Shown: piece after piece, positions 7,444 through 16,078 of the stretch | Layout: each line of letters opens with the position of its first letter | Position numbering within the stretch: position 1 is the stretch's first letter | From: Arthrobacter sp. Leaf137 | Lineage (GTDB): Bacteria; Actinomycetota; Actinomycetes; Actinomycetales; Micrococcaceae | Direction: 5' to 3' | Assembly: GCF_001423525.1 (NCBI RefSeq) | Contig: NZ_LMOI01000001.1 | Location: forward strand, 310,001-374,000 | Length of the DNA: 64,000 nucleotides | Position numbers and translations under genes: made by a program | The notes under the pieces: model-generated | The model's database searches: none | Told to the model about the DNA's origin: nothing | Seen by the model: the letters and a program-made list of their open reading frames with translations, nothing else

Positions 7444-8397
7444 TCAGCGGGTGCTGCCGGCCAGCAGGCCGCGGCGGCGCAGGAGGCGCTTCTCGATGGG
7501 CGCGAACACCAGCAGTTCGATCAGGATGCCGACGCCGAGGATGAGCAGGATCGCTGACATCACCACTGTCATGTCGGACAGCGCCCGGCCCTGGTCGAGC
7601 AGCGAGCCGAGGCCGAAGCCGATGGTGCCGCCCACGGCGATGATTTCCGCGGCCATGAGGGAGCGCCAGGAGAACGCCCAGCCCTGCTTGAGGCCGCCCA
7701 GGTAACCCGGCAGCGCGGCCGGCAGGACCACCTGCAGCGCCATCTGCAGCCGGTTGGCGCCGAGGACGGTTCCCACGCGGCGGAACTGTGGCGGAATCTG
7801 GTCCACACCTGAGATCAGCCCGTTGATGATGGAGGGGATGGCGCCCATGAACACCACGAAGTAGACGGTGGCGTCAGTGAGTCCGAACCAGATGATCGCG
7901 GCCGGCACCCAGGCCACGGAGGGCAGGACCTGAAGGCCGGAAATCAGCGGCCCGAACGCGCGGCGCAGCGGCGCAACCTGGGCCAGCAGCAGCCCCACCG
8001 GAGTGGCGATGGCCACCGAGATCAGGAACCCCACCAGGCCGCGCTGCAGCGAGGTCCACATGGCTTCCTGCAGCTTGCCTTCTGTCCACAGGACTCCCAT
8101 CTGCCCTGCCACATCCAGCGGGCCGGGCACCAGGTCGCGGCGCTTGACGCCCAGGGAGACGTAGAACTGCCAGACGAGCACCAGGACCACCAGCGCGGCC
8201 ACCGGCAGGAGCACGCGGCTCCAATCGATCCGGTGCTTCCGTTCGGCGTCGGACTGCAGCGAATCGAGCCCCGACTCGAGCTCCCGGAGGTCCTCCTTGC
8301 CGGTGGACGTCCGCGTCAAAGCGGCATGCACATACTCCGCCCGGCCCGGCGCGGCGTCCGGCTCTGTTTCCGCAAGGGGTGTGGTGTTACTTGGCAT
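7444..8397 (-). CDS. NitT/TauT-type ABC transporter permease
   Basis: A 317-aa inner-membrane permease of the nitrate/sulfonate/taurine (SsuC/TauC) class. A charged cytosolic N-terminus of about 55 residues precedes the first helix (VLLPVAALVVLVLVWQFYV), and five to six more helices follow. The coupling motif for the ATPase reads GANRLQMALQVVLPAALPGYLGGLKQ, close to the EAA loop. I placed the start at ATG 8397, which overlaps the ATPase stop by 11 bases and implies translational coupling. It is the last gene of the operon, followed by a strong hairpin. Next to sulfur genes, sulfonate or sulfate is the likely substrate, but this is inference. Confidence 0.88.
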   Translation of the reverse strand: MPSNTTPLAETEPDAAPGRAEYVHAALTRTSTGKEDLRELESGLDSLQSDAERKHRIDWSRVLLPVAALVVLVLVWQFYVSLGVKRRDLVPGPLDVAGQMGVLWTEGKLQEAMWTSLQRGLVGFLISVAIATPVGLLLAQVAPLRRAFGPLISGLQVLPSVAWVPAAIIWFGLTDATVYFVVFMGAIPSIINGLISGVDQIPPQFRRVGTVLGANRLQMALQVVLPAALPGYLGGLKQGWAFSWRSLMAAEIIAVGGTIGFGLGSLLDQGRALSDMTVVMSAILLILGVGILIELLVFAPIEKRLLRRRGLLAGSTR

Positions 8398-9112
8398 GGC
8401 GGCGAATCTCCTCACGCAGCCGGGCGGTGATGACCCCGGTGAGCTGGCCGGCGAGCCCGGCGTCTGTTCGGTGTTCCTCGGTGACGTCCCATTCCTGGAC
8501 CACACGGCCGGGACGGGAGGAGAGCAGCAGCACGCGCTGGCCCAGCCGGACGGCCTCGCGGACGTTGTGGGTGACGAACACGATCGTGCGTCCGGTTTCC
8601 TTCCAGATGCGCTCCAGCTCGTCGTGCAGCAGGTCGCGGGTGATGGCGTCCAGGGCGGCGAACGGCTCGTCCATGAGCAGCAGCTGCCGGTCCTGGGCGA
8701 GGGATCGGGCCAGCGAGACGCGCTGGCGCATGCCGCCGGACAGCTCGTGCGGCCGCTTGTCCCCCGCCGTGCCCAGGTGGACCAGTTCCAGGAGTTCCTG
8801 AGCCTTGGTGCGCCGGTCGGCTTTGCCCACGCCGCGAAGCTTCAGGGCCAGCTCGATGTTTTCCCGGGCCGTCAGCCAGGGGAACAGGGCGGCGTCCTGG
8901 AACATGAAGGCGGCACCGTCGCTGGGGACTTCGAGGGCGCCCGACGACGGCGCTTCCAGTCCGGCGATGATGTTCAGCAGGGTGGATTTGCCGCAGCCGG
9001 ACGCACCGAGGAGGGCGACGAATTCGCCTTTCCCGATGTTGGCGTTGACGTCGTCCAGCACCGGGGCGCCGTCGCCGAAGCGCTTGCCCAGGTTTTCCAG
9101 TACGACTGGCAT
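8387..9112 (-). CDS. NitT/TauT-type ABC transporter ATP-binding protein
   Basis: A 241-aa ATPase of the SsuB/TauB class. It has Walker A (GASGCGKST, about residue 36), the Q-loop in FMFQDAALFPWLT, the signature LSGGMRQR, Walker B LLLMDEPFAALD and the switch histidine in VFVTHN. The FPWLT sequence after the Q-loop is typical of nitrate/sulfonate transporters. The start at 9112 is preceded by AAGGA at proper spacing; longer in-frame starts run into the substrate-binding gene and lack domain content. It lies 28 bases downstream of the binding-protein gene and overlaps the permease gene. Confidence 0.92.
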   Translation of the reverse strand: MPVVLENLGKRFGDGAPVLDDVNANIGKGEFVALLGASGCGKSTLLNIIAGLEAPSSGALEVPSDGAAFMFQDAALFPWLTARENIELALKLRGVGKADRRTKAQELLELVHLGTAGDKRPHELSGGMRQRVSLARSLAQDRQLLLMDEPFAALDAITRDLLHDELERIWKETGRTIVFVTHNVREAVRLGQRVLLLSSRPGRVVQEWDVTEEHRTDAGLAGQLTGVITARLREEIRRHAK

Positions 9113-9140
9113 GGTGCCGTCCTTAGGTAGTGGGGGTGGT

Positions 9141-10298
9141 TCAGTCCTGGCCGAGGCCGGCTGCTGAAATCTTGCTGGTGCCGGTGGCGGCGGCAACTTC
9201 GTTGAGGGCACGGAGGTCGAACAGCCCGTTGAGGTTGGCCTGCTTGGTGGTCCCTGCTTCGACGCCGTCCTGCAGCAGCCGCGGGTAGCTTCCGGCCAGC
9301 GGGTCCAGGGTGAAGGTGATGTTGGCGAGGGAGCGGGACAGGAGGTCGTCGGCGAGCGTGGCTCCGGCAGACTCCTGCAGGCCCGCGTTGATGACACTGG
9401 CCTTCTCAGGCTCCGGAGCTTCGTTGAGCCAGGCCACGGACTTTGCGTGGCCGGCCAGCAGCGCCTTGACGGTGTCGGGGTGGTCGGCAGCGTACTTCTG
9501 GTTCACGATCAGGACGGTGGTGGGGAACTCGCCCGGCTTGCCCGTGCCGGTCCCGTCCCACAGGTCCTTCTCATCCACCAGTACCTTGGCGCCGGCCTGG
9601 AGCACCAGGCGTGAGGCCCACGGCTCCGGCAACCACGCGCCGTCGAGCTTTCCGTCCTGGAACAGCTTGAGCGTCTGGGCGTTGTCCGTGGGGTTGATGG
9701 CGATGTCGCCGCTGCCGTCCACGTTGGTCTTGTACCCCTGCCCGGCGAGCCAGGCGCGGAGGGCCACATCCTGGGTACCGCCCAGTTGCGGGGAGGCCAG
9801 GGTCCTTCCCCGGAGGTCCGCGGAGGAATTGATCCCCGGCTTAACCACCAGTTGGGCCCCGCCCGCGGCTGCGCCGGCGATGACTTTCACGGACTGGCCG
9901 GAGCTTTTGACGAAGGAGTTGATGGCCGGGTTGGGGCCGATGTAGGCAGCGTCGATGGCGCCCGCGTTGAGCGCCTCGATGGCGGCGGGGCCGGCGTTGA
10001 ACGATTCGGTGCTCAGCTGGGTGCTGCCCAGGGCGTCGGCAAGGAACCCCTTCTTGATGCCCACCAGCGCGGGAGCGTGCGTCACATTGCCGAAGTAGCC
10101 GAGCTTCAGTGCGGCCGCCGGCGTTGGTTCGGCCGCCTGGGCCTCGGTGTTGCGGGCAACGGAGGAAGCCACCACCGCGCCGACGGCGATCAGCAGGACC
10201 AGCCCGATGGCCAGGGCGGCCTCGATGGCACGCTTGCGCCTGGGAACCGCGCTTTCGCCTGCCACGATGCGGGTCATCCCGGGCTTGGAACTAGTCAT
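9141..10298 (-). CDS. NitT/TauT-type ABC transporter substrate-binding protein
   Basis: A 385-aa periplasmic-type binding protein tethered by one N-terminal hydrophobic helix (about residues 25-47) after a basic segment. There is no lipobox cysteine, unlike most Gram-positive binding proteins. The mature part has the SsuA/TauA/NrtA signature: LKLGYFGNVTHAPALVGI near its start, GAIDAAYIGPNPAINSFV, ALRAWLAGQGY and GAWLPEPWASRLV. It is first in the operon with the ATPase and permease. Ligands of this class include alkanesulfonates, taurine, nitrate and thiamine precursors. The nearby sulfate-assimilation genes favour a sulfur compound, but no desulfonating enzyme is present in the window. Confidence 0.88.
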   Translation of the reverse strand: MTSSKPGMTRIVAGESAVPRRKRAIEAALAIGLVLLIAVGAVVASSVARNTEAQAAEPTPAAALKLGYFGNVTHAPALVGIKKGFLADALGSTQLSTESFNAGPAAIEALNAGAIDAAYIGPNPAINSFVKSSGQSVKVIAGAAAGGAQLVVKPGINSSADLRGRTLASPQLGGTQDVALRAWLAGQGYKTNVDGSGDIAINPTDNAQTLKLFQDGKLDGAWLPEPWASRLVLQAGAKVLVDEKDLWDGTGTGKPGEFPTTVLIVNQKYAADHPDTVKALLAGHAKSVAWLNEAPEPEKASVINAGLQESAGATLADDLLSRSLANITFTLDPLAGSYPRLLQDGVEAGTTKQANLNGLFDLRALNEVAAATGTSKISAAGLGQD

Positions 10299-10570
10299 TG
10301 TTTCACCATAGGGAGTGGCCCAAAGCCGTTCAATGAAGCCTCAACGGAGGGTCACGCGGGTTCATGCGGCGTCATATTCAGCCGCACAGTCACCGGGTTT
10401 TGACGCCTCAGCGGCCTTTAACGTTGACCAGCCTGCGCAGCTTGTGCCGCACCGCGACGCGGCCCCCGCCGCGCCCTGCCTCCATGGTTCCGCCGCCCAG
10501 GCTCCGCGGCTAACGTGGCATCACGGCAACCGCCGCAACACCCCACCCGGCGGCCGCAAGGAGACGCAAC

Positions 10571-11008
10571 ATGGTGAACGTGCAGACCCGGATCCACATC
10601 GACAGGCCCCGTGCCGAGGTGGCGGACTTTGCTGCCAACCCGGACAACGCCCCGCAGTGGTACGTGAACATCCACAGCTCGCAGCGGCTCACCGGCGGGC
10701 CGTTGGGGGTTGGTTCGAAAGTGGCTTTCAACGCCGCGTTCATGGGCCGGGAGCTCAGCTACACCTACGAGCTCGTGGAGTATGTCCCGGGAGGGAAGCT
10801 GGTGATGCGCACCGCGCAGGGCCCGTTCCCCATGCCGACCACCTACACCTGGACGGACGACGACGGCGGAACGCTCATGACGCTCGGCAACACCGGGAGC
10901 CCCTCGGGTTTCCCGCGGCTGGCCGGGCTGGTTATGGCCCCGATGATCCGCCGCCAGACCCGGAAAGACCTGCAGAAGCTCAAGCGGATCCTTGAGGGGC
11001 GGCAGTAA
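10571..11008 (+). CDS. SRPBCC family protein
   Basis: A 145-aa single-domain SRPBCC (polyketide cyclase/ligand-binding) protein. The opening VQTRIHIDRPRAEVADFAAN, the PLGVGSKVAFNAAF strand, YELVEYVPGGKLVMRT and the C-terminal helix MIRRQTRKDLQKLK are all typical. The start has a textbook AAGGAG eight bases upstream. The gene stands alone between the leftward ABC operon and the convergent cysN gene, with a long hairpin behind it. Ligand unknown. No signal or membrane segment is seen. Confidence 0.85.
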   Translation: MVNVQTRIHIDRPRAEVADFAANPDNAPQWYVNIHSSQRLTGGPLGVGSKVAFNAAFMGRELSYTYELVEYVPGGKLVMRTAQGPFPMPTTYTWTDDDGGTLMTLGNTGSPSGFPRLAGLVMAPMIRRQTRKDLQKLKRILEGRQ

Positions 11009-11024
11009 CCCTGCAGAGACGACA

Positions 11025-11087
11025 AAACCGCGGCTTGTTCGCAACACCTCGCCTTGAAGGCCGGGTTTTGCGAACAAGCCGCGGTTT
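11025..11087. repeat. Perfect 20-bp inverted repeat between convergent genes
   Basis: Two perfect 20-base arms (AAACCGCGGCTTGTTCGCAA and its complement) flank a 23-base loop. The element lies between the convergent SRPBCC gene and cysN and can serve as a bidirectional terminator. Its length and perfection also fit a dispersed palindromic repeat. Confidence 0.75.
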
Positions 11088-11097
11088 CACGTCGGGA

Positions 11098-12513
11098 CTA
11101 GATGCTGTAGCGCTCGTCCTCGTGGTCGCCCGGGTGGTCCTTGACCAGGCCGGCTGCCAGCGTGTTGCCGTCCAGCGGGTCGATCACCAGGAACGCACCG
11201 GTGCGGCGGTGGTGCAGGTAGTTCTCCAGCGGCAGCGGCGCGGCGAGCCGAAGCTGCGCGTGGCCGATGTCGTTGAGCTCCAGGCTCGAGGCGCCCTCAA
11301 GCTTGAAGGAGGCCAGGTCCAGTTTCCCGGAAACACTGCGGACCAGCGCCTGGACGGTGCGGGTACCGTGCTTGACCAGGACCTTCTGGCCCTCACGGAG
11401 GGGCTTCGGGGACAGCCAGCACAGCGCCGCGTAGAGGTCTGCGGTGGCTTCGCGGACGGTGCCGGCGGCGGCGATGGTGTCACCACGGGCGACGTCGAAT
11501 TCGTCAGCCAGGCGGACGGCCACGGACTGCGGCGCGGCGGCTTCCTCCAGGGACTTTCCGGCGAAGTCGATGCCCACCACGGTGGTGGTGCGCGGGGCCT
11601 GGCCCGGCGTCAGCACGGATACCTGGTCCCCCACCTTCACGGAGCCTTCGGTGATCTGCCCGGCGTAGGCGCGGTAGTCGCGGTAGGCCTCAACGTCCAA
11701 GCCGGCGGCCACGGCGTCGGGAGCCAGCGCACCCTGCGGCCGGACCACCAGCTGAACCGGGAAGCGGAAGCTCTCGAGGTGGCTTTCCAGCTCATCGGCG
11801 GCAGGCAAGGTCTCCAGGACCTCCAGCAGCGCGGGGCCGGTGTACCAGGGTGTGCGCTCCGAGCGTTCCACCACGTTGTCGCCGTCCAGGGCTGACACCG
11901 GGATGACCAGCAGGTCGCTGATTCCGTCTGAACCCAGGCCCAGTTCGCGGCCCACCTGCTGCACGTCGGCTTCGATGTCGCGGAACACGGACTCGCTGAA
12001 GTCCACCAGGTCGATCTTGTTGACGGCCACAATCACGTGGGCCACGCGCAGCAGCTGCAGCACGGACAGGTGCCGGCGGGTCTGCTCCAGCACGCCCTTG
12101 CGGGCGTCGATGAGGACGACGACGGCATCCGCGGTGGACGCGCCGGTCACCGTGTTCTTGGTGTACTGAACGTGCCCGGGGCAGTCCGCCAGGATGAAGC
12201 TGCGGCGGTCGGTGGCGAAGTAGCGGTAGGCCACATCGATGGTGATGCCCTGTTCGCGCTCGGCACGCAGGCCGTCGGTCAGCAGGGCGAGGTCGATCCC
12301 GCCCTTTTCGCCGCCGAAGCCGCGGTCCGCGGACGTACGTGCGACGGCGTCGAGCGTGTCAGCGAGGATGGCCTTGGAATCGTGAAGGAGGCGGCCCACC
12401 AAAGTGGACTTCCCGTCGTCGACCGATCCTGCGGTGGCGAAGCGGAAGAGGGTGGTGGGCAGGGCTGATTCCAGGCCACCGGCAGCGCCGGACAAAACAG
12501 TTTCGGTGGTCAT
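11098..12513 (-). CDS. cysN: Sulfate adenylyltransferase subunit 1 (GTPase)
   Basis: A 471-aa EF-Tu-like GTPase that drives ATP sulfurylase, which activates sulfate to APS together with CysD. The GTPase motifs are clear: P-loop AGSVDDGKST (about residues 31-40), switch II DCPGHVQYTKN, and NKIDLVD. Domains II and III follow. No APS kinase (CysC) domain is fused at the C-terminus: the protein stops at the length of a plain CysN. This fits direct reduction of APS by the CysH type encoded upstream. Its ATG overlaps the cysD stop in a TAATG junction. It is the last gene of the sir-cysH-cysD-cysN operon. Confidence 0.96.
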   Translation of the reverse strand: MTTETVLSGAAGGLESALPTTLFRFATAGSVDDGKSTLVGRLLHDSKAILADTLDAVARTSADRGFGGEKGGIDLALLTDGLRAEREQGITIDVAYRYFATDRRSFILADCPGHVQYTKNTVTGASTADAVVVLIDARKGVLEQTRRHLSVLQLLRVAHVIVAVNKIDLVDFSESVFRDIEADVQQVGRELGLGSDGISDLLVIPVSALDGDNVVERSERTPWYTGPALLEVLETLPAADELESHLESFRFPVQLVVRPQGALAPDAVAAGLDVEAYRDYRAYAGQITEGSVKVGDQVSVLTPGQAPRTTTVVGIDFAGKSLEEAAAPQSVAVRLADEFDVARGDTIAAAGTVREATADLYAALCWLSPKPLREGQKVLVKHGTRTVQALVRSVSGKLDLASFKLEGASSLELNDIGHAQLRLAAPLPLENYLHHRRTGAFLVIDPLDGNTLAAGLVKDHPGDHEDERYSI

Positions 12514-13460
12514 TAGAAGTACCCGTCCTTCTTGCGGTCTTCCATGGCGGCCTCGGAGATGCGGTCATCTGCTCGGGTGGCGCCACGTTCGGTCAGGGTG
12601 GATGCGGCAACTTCAACCACGACGTCGGCCACGGTGAAGGCGTTGGACTCGACTGCGCCGGTGCAGGACATGTCGCCCACGGTGCGGTAGCGGACGGTCT
12701 TGGTGATGACGTCCTCGCCCTCACGCGGCTGGGAGACTTCGCCCACTGCGCGCCACATGCCGTCGCGGGCGAAGACCTCGCGTTCGTGGGCGTAGTACAG
12801 GCCGGGCAGCTCGATGTTCTCGCGCTCGATGTAGCGCCAGATGTCCAGCTCGGTCCAGTTGCTGATGGGGAAGGCACGGACGTGCTGGCCCACCGTGTGC
12901 CGGCCGTTGTACAGGTTCCACAGCTCGGGGCGCTGGTTGCGCGGGTCCCACTGGCCGAACTCGTCGCGGAGGCTCAGGATCCGCTCCTTGGCGCGGGCCT
13001 TGTCCTCGTCACGGCGGCCGCCGCCGAAGACGGCGTCGAACTTGTTCTGCTGGATGGCGTCCAGCAGCGGGACGGTCTGCAGCGGGTTCCGGGTGCCGTC
13101 GGCGCGCTCGGCAAGCTCGCCGCGGTCGATGAACTCCTGGACGGATCCGACGACGAGCTTCAGGCCCAGGCGCTCCACGGTACGGTCGCGGAAGTCAATG
13201 ACCTCGGGGAAGTTGTGGCCGGTGTCCACGTGCAGCACGGGGAACGGAACCTTGCCGGGCCAGAAGGCCTTGGTGGCCAGGTGCAGCATCACCACGGAGT
13301 CCTTGCCGCCGGAGAACAGCAGGGCAGGCTTTTCGAACTCGGCAACCACCTCGCGGATGATGTGGATGGCCTCGGACTCGAGGGTGTCCAGGCTGGAGAG
13401 TCGCGTTGAGACGGCGGAGTCAGTCACCTGGGTGGTCTCCTCGGTTAGTGATGTGCTCAT
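12513..13460 (-). CDS. cysD: Sulfate adenylyltransferase subunit 2
   Basis: A 315-aa catalytic subunit of ATP sulfurylase. The PP-loop SGGKDSVVML lies near residue 50, and the family motifs HVDTGHNFPEV, GGRRDEDKARAKERI and the C-terminal MEDRKKDGYF tail are complete. I placed the start at ATG 13460, where ATGA overlaps the cysH stop codon; a start 15 bases further upstream is less likely. The stop overlaps the cysN start by one base. Together with CysN it makes APS from sulfate and ATP in the cytosol. Confidence 0.96.
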   Translation of the reverse strand: MSTSLTEETTQVTDSAVSTRLSSLDTLESEAIHIIREVVAEFEKPALLFSGGKDSVVMLHLATKAFWPGKVPFPVLHVDTGHNFPEVIDFRDRTVERLGLKLVVGSVQEFIDRGELAERADGTRNPLQTVPLLDAIQQNKFDAVFGGGRRDEDKARAKERILSLRDEFGQWDPRNQRPELWNLYNGRHTVGQHVRAFPISNWTELDIWRYIERENIELPGLYYAHEREVFARDGMWRAVGEVSQPREGEDVITKTVRYRTVGDMSCTGAVESNAFTVADVVVEVAASTLTERGATRADDRISEAAMEDRKKDGYF

Positions 13461-14260
13461 ACGTGTAGTCCGCATTCTGTCTTGTCGGAGTTCGCCCAGC
13501 GGCCGGCGCGGGGGTCCTCGCCGGGTGCCACCTTGCGGGTGCAGGGCTGGCAGCCGATGGAGGGGTATCCCTGGGCGAGGAGCGGGTTGACGGGCAGGAG
13601 GTTGTCTTCGGAGTACTCGACCAGCTGGTCGAAGGTCCAGGCAGCCATCGGGTTGACCTTGACCAGGCCGTTCTTGTCATCCCAGCTGACCAGCGGCGTG
13701 TTGGTGCGGGTGGGGGCTTCATCGCGGCGCACACCGGTGAACCAGAGTTCGTAGCCGGCCAGCGTGCGCTGCAGCGGCGCCACCTTGCGGAGGGCACAGC
13801 ACTGGGCGGCATCACGGGCGAAGAGGTCCTTGCCCAGCAGCCGGTCCTGCTGCTCCACGGTGGTCTCCGGGAGGACGTCCACCACGTTGACGCGGAGGTT
13901 TGCGGCCACCTCGTCACGCGTGGCGTAGGTTTCCGGGAAGTGGTAGCCGGTCTCCAGGAACAGGACGTCGACGCCGGGCATCTGGTCCGCGACCAGCGCC
14001 GGCAGGACGGCGTCGGCCATGGAGCAGGCCACGGATACGGCGGGCAGGTCGAAGTTACGCTCCACCCAGGCGATCACGTCGCGGGCGGGGGCGTCCCAGC
14101 CGAGCTCGGCAGCACCGGCTTCGGCCAGGGCCTTCAGTTCTTCCTTGGAGCGTTTCGTGGTTGGGCTCTTCGAAACGGCGGTTGCCACCGTGGCCTCAAC
14201 GTGTGCCGAAGCCTCGGCCGGCGCAACCACGGGGTCAACTCCGAGTGCGTGCTTGGACAT
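13457..14260 (-). CDS. cysH: Phosphoadenylyl/adenylyl-sulfate reductase, 4Fe-4S type
   Basis: A 267-aa thioredoxin-dependent reductase that converts activated sulfate to sulfite. Cysteine pairs CC (154-155) and CQPC (237, 240) are the 4Fe-4S ligands that mark APS-using reductases, as opposed to the PAPS-only E. coli type. The catalytic cysteine is in TECGLH at the C-terminus (Cys263). PP-loop remnants (SVACSMADAVL, LFLETGYHFPETY) are present. No APS kinase gene is visible, which supports APS as substrate. The start at 14260 is the TAATG junction with the sulfite reductase stop; its N-terminal 45 residues are low-complexity and probably disordered. Confidence 0.95.
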   Translation of the reverse strand: MSKHALGVDPVVAPAEASAHVEATVATAVSKSPTTKRSKEELKALAEAGAAELGWDAPARDVIAWVERNFDLPAVSVACSMADAVLPALVADQMPGVDVLFLETGYHFPETYATRDEVAANLRVNVVDVLPETTVEQQDRLLGKDLFARDAAQCCALRKVAPLQRTLAGYELWFTGVRRDEAPTRTNTPLVSWDDKNGLVKVNPMAAWTFDQLVEYSEDNLLPVNPLLAQGYPSIGCQPCTRKVAPGEDPRAGRWANSDKTECGLHV

Positions 14261-15996
14261 TACTGCAGTGCCTCCTCGTCTGCTGCGTGGGCCCACTCGG
14301 CGAAGGTCTGGCCTTCGGCACGCTGGGCCACGAAGGTGCGGACCACGCGTTCCACGTAGTCGGGCAGGTCGTCAACGTACACCTTGAGGCCGCGGACCGT
14401 ACGCCCCAGGCCGGCCTCGCCGCGTTCGTTGGATGCCAGCCCGCCGCCCAGGTGGACCTGGAACCCCGGGGAGGGAGCGCCGTCGGGCGTGGGAAGCATC
14501 ATGCCCTTCAAGCCGATGTCCGCTGTCTGGATGCGGGCGCAGGAGTTGGGGCAGCCGTTGATGTGCAGCGACAGTGCCTGCGGCAGTTCGCCGGACGTCG
14601 CCAGGTCAGCCAGGCGGCGTTCCAGCTCGGCCACGGCAGTGGCGGCGGTGTGCTTGGTCTCCACGATGGCCAGCTTGCAGTATTCGATGCCGGTGCAGGC
14701 GATGGTGCCGCGGCGGAACACGGACGGGCGGGCGGACAGGCCGAGCTTGTCCAGTTCAGCCACCAGCGGCTCCACCTGGTCCTTCTCGACGTCCAGGACA
14801 ACAAGCTTCTGGTGCGGGGTGGTGCGCAGGCGGAAGGAGCCGCGGGCCTCCAGGGTGTCAGCGAGCTCGACCAGGGCCGAACCGGACAGCCGGCCGGCCA
14901 GCGGGGTGGCGCCGATGAAGTACTTGCCGTCCTTCTGCTCATGCACGCCGATGTGGTCGCCGGGGGTGGTGGGCTTGGGCGCGGCAGGACCGTCGGCCAG
15001 CTTGTAGCCCAGGTATTCGTCCTCCAGGATCCGGCGGAACTTCTCCGGGCCCCAGTCGGCCATCAGGAACTTCAGGCGGGCCTTGGTGCGCATGCGGCGG
15101 TAGCCGTAGTCGCGGAAGATGCTGGTGACGCCGAGCCACACGTCGGCAGCCTCTTCGGGCTTAACGAAGGCGCCGAGGCGCTTCCCCAGCATCGGGTTGG
15201 TGGACAATGCGCCGCCGGCCCACAGGTCGTAGCCGATGCCCAGTTCAGGGTGTTCCACGCCCACCAGTGCAAAGTCGTTGATCTCGTGGACCACGTCCTG
15301 GCTGGGGTGCCCGGTGATGGCGGTCTTGTACTTGCGGGGCAGGTTGGACAGCAGCGGGTTCCCGATGAACCGCTCCCCCAGCTCGGCGATCAGCGGAGTG
15401 GGGTCGATGATCTCGTCCTTGGCGATGCCGGCAACCGGCGAACCCAGGATCACGCGGGGAACGTCGCCGCAGGCCTCGGTGGTGGACAGGCCAACACCTT
15501 CCAGGCGGTTCCAGATCTCGGGGATGTCCTCCACGCGGATCCAGTGCAGCTGGATGTTCTGCCGGTCGGTAAGGTCGGCGGAATCCCGGGCGAAGTCCAC
15601 GGAGATCTGGCCGATGACGCGCAGCTGCTCGGTGGTGAGCGCACCGCCGTCGATCCTCACGCGCAGCATGAAGTACTTGTCTTCGAGCTCGTGCGGCTCC
15701 AGTGTTGCGGTCTTGCCGCCGTCAATCCCGGGCTTCCGCTGCGTGTAAAGGCCCCACCAGCGGAACCGGCCGTGCAGGTCCTGGCCGGGGATCGCGTCGA
15801 AGCCCTCTTTGGCGTAAATGGTCTCGATACGCTCGCGCACGTTCAAGCCATCGTCTTCCTGTTTCCAGGTTTCGTTGGCGTTCAGGGGCGTCTTGCCGTC
15901 AACCTTCCACTGCCCGTGCGGCTTTGCAGCGGGGCGGGACGGGCGCTTGGGGGCAGCGGAGTCCGCGGACGCTCCGGCTAGAGCTGTATCAGTCAT
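14260..15996 (-). CDS. sir: Ferredoxin-dependent sulfite (nitrite/sulfite) reductase
   Basis: A 578-aa siroheme/4Fe-4S enzyme that reduces sulfite to sulfide. The cluster-siroheme ligands are Cys434 and Cys440 (CTGIEYC) and Cys482 and Cys486 (CPNSC). Tandem ferrite-like repeats surround LTDRQNIQLHWIRVED. A tyrosine in WGLYTQRK (about 84) and a cysteine in ACGDVPR (about 176) sit where the mycobacterial ferredoxin sulfite reductase has a Tyr-Cys crosslink, favouring sulfite rather than nitrite as substrate (inference). It heads the sir-cysH-cysD-cysN operon, with every junction overlapping. FprA in the window could supply reduced ferredoxin. Confidence 0.95.
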   Translation of the reverse strand: MTDTALAGASADSAAPKRPSRPAAKPHGQWKVDGKTPLNANETWKQEDDGLNVRERIETIYAKEGFDAIPGQDLHGRFRWWGLYTQRKPGIDGGKTATLEPHELEDKYFMLRVRIDGGALTTEQLRVIGQISVDFARDSADLTDRQNIQLHWIRVEDIPEIWNRLEGVGLSTTEACGDVPRVILGSPVAGIAKDEIIDPTPLIAELGERFIGNPLLSNLPRKYKTAITGHPSQDVVHEINDFALVGVEHPELGIGYDLWAGGALSTNPMLGKRLGAFVKPEEAADVWLGVTSIFRDYGYRRMRTKARLKFLMADWGPEKFRRILEDEYLGYKLADGPAAPKPTTPGDHIGVHEQKDGKYFIGATPLAGRLSGSALVELADTLEARGSFRLRTTPHQKLVVLDVEKDQVEPLVAELDKLGLSARPSVFRRGTIACTGIEYCKLAIVETKHTAATAVAELERRLADLATSGELPQALSLHINGCPNSCARIQTADIGLKGMMLPTPDGAPSPGFQVHLGGGLASNERGEAGLGRTVRGLKVYVDDLPDYVERVVRTFVAQRAEGQTFAEWAHAADEEALQ

Positions 15997-16023
15997 GCAT
16001 CGACTGTAGGTCGCCCCCGATTT

Positions 16024-16078
16024 ACGTCACAAAGGTCCGGCAATGCGAAGTCACCTAGGGAAATATTTCGTCACGAAA
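16024..16078 (-). promoter_or_regulatory. Candidate control region of the sir-cysHDN operon
   Basis: The sulfite reductase leader contains ACGTCACAAA (16024-16033), sharing the core CGTCACA with the two motifs in front of cysG, and the perfect palindrome TTTCGT-C-ACGAAA (16066-16078). The palindrome lies inside the 3' end of the convergently placed chelatase gene, so the promoter region is compressed into the neighbouring reading frame. Confidence 0.4.

Noticed and set aside
13900..15981. A 693-codon open frame opposite the sulfite reductase
   Set aside because: It is an antisense shadow with no recognisable domain; the sulfite reductase on the other strand has all active-site motifs.
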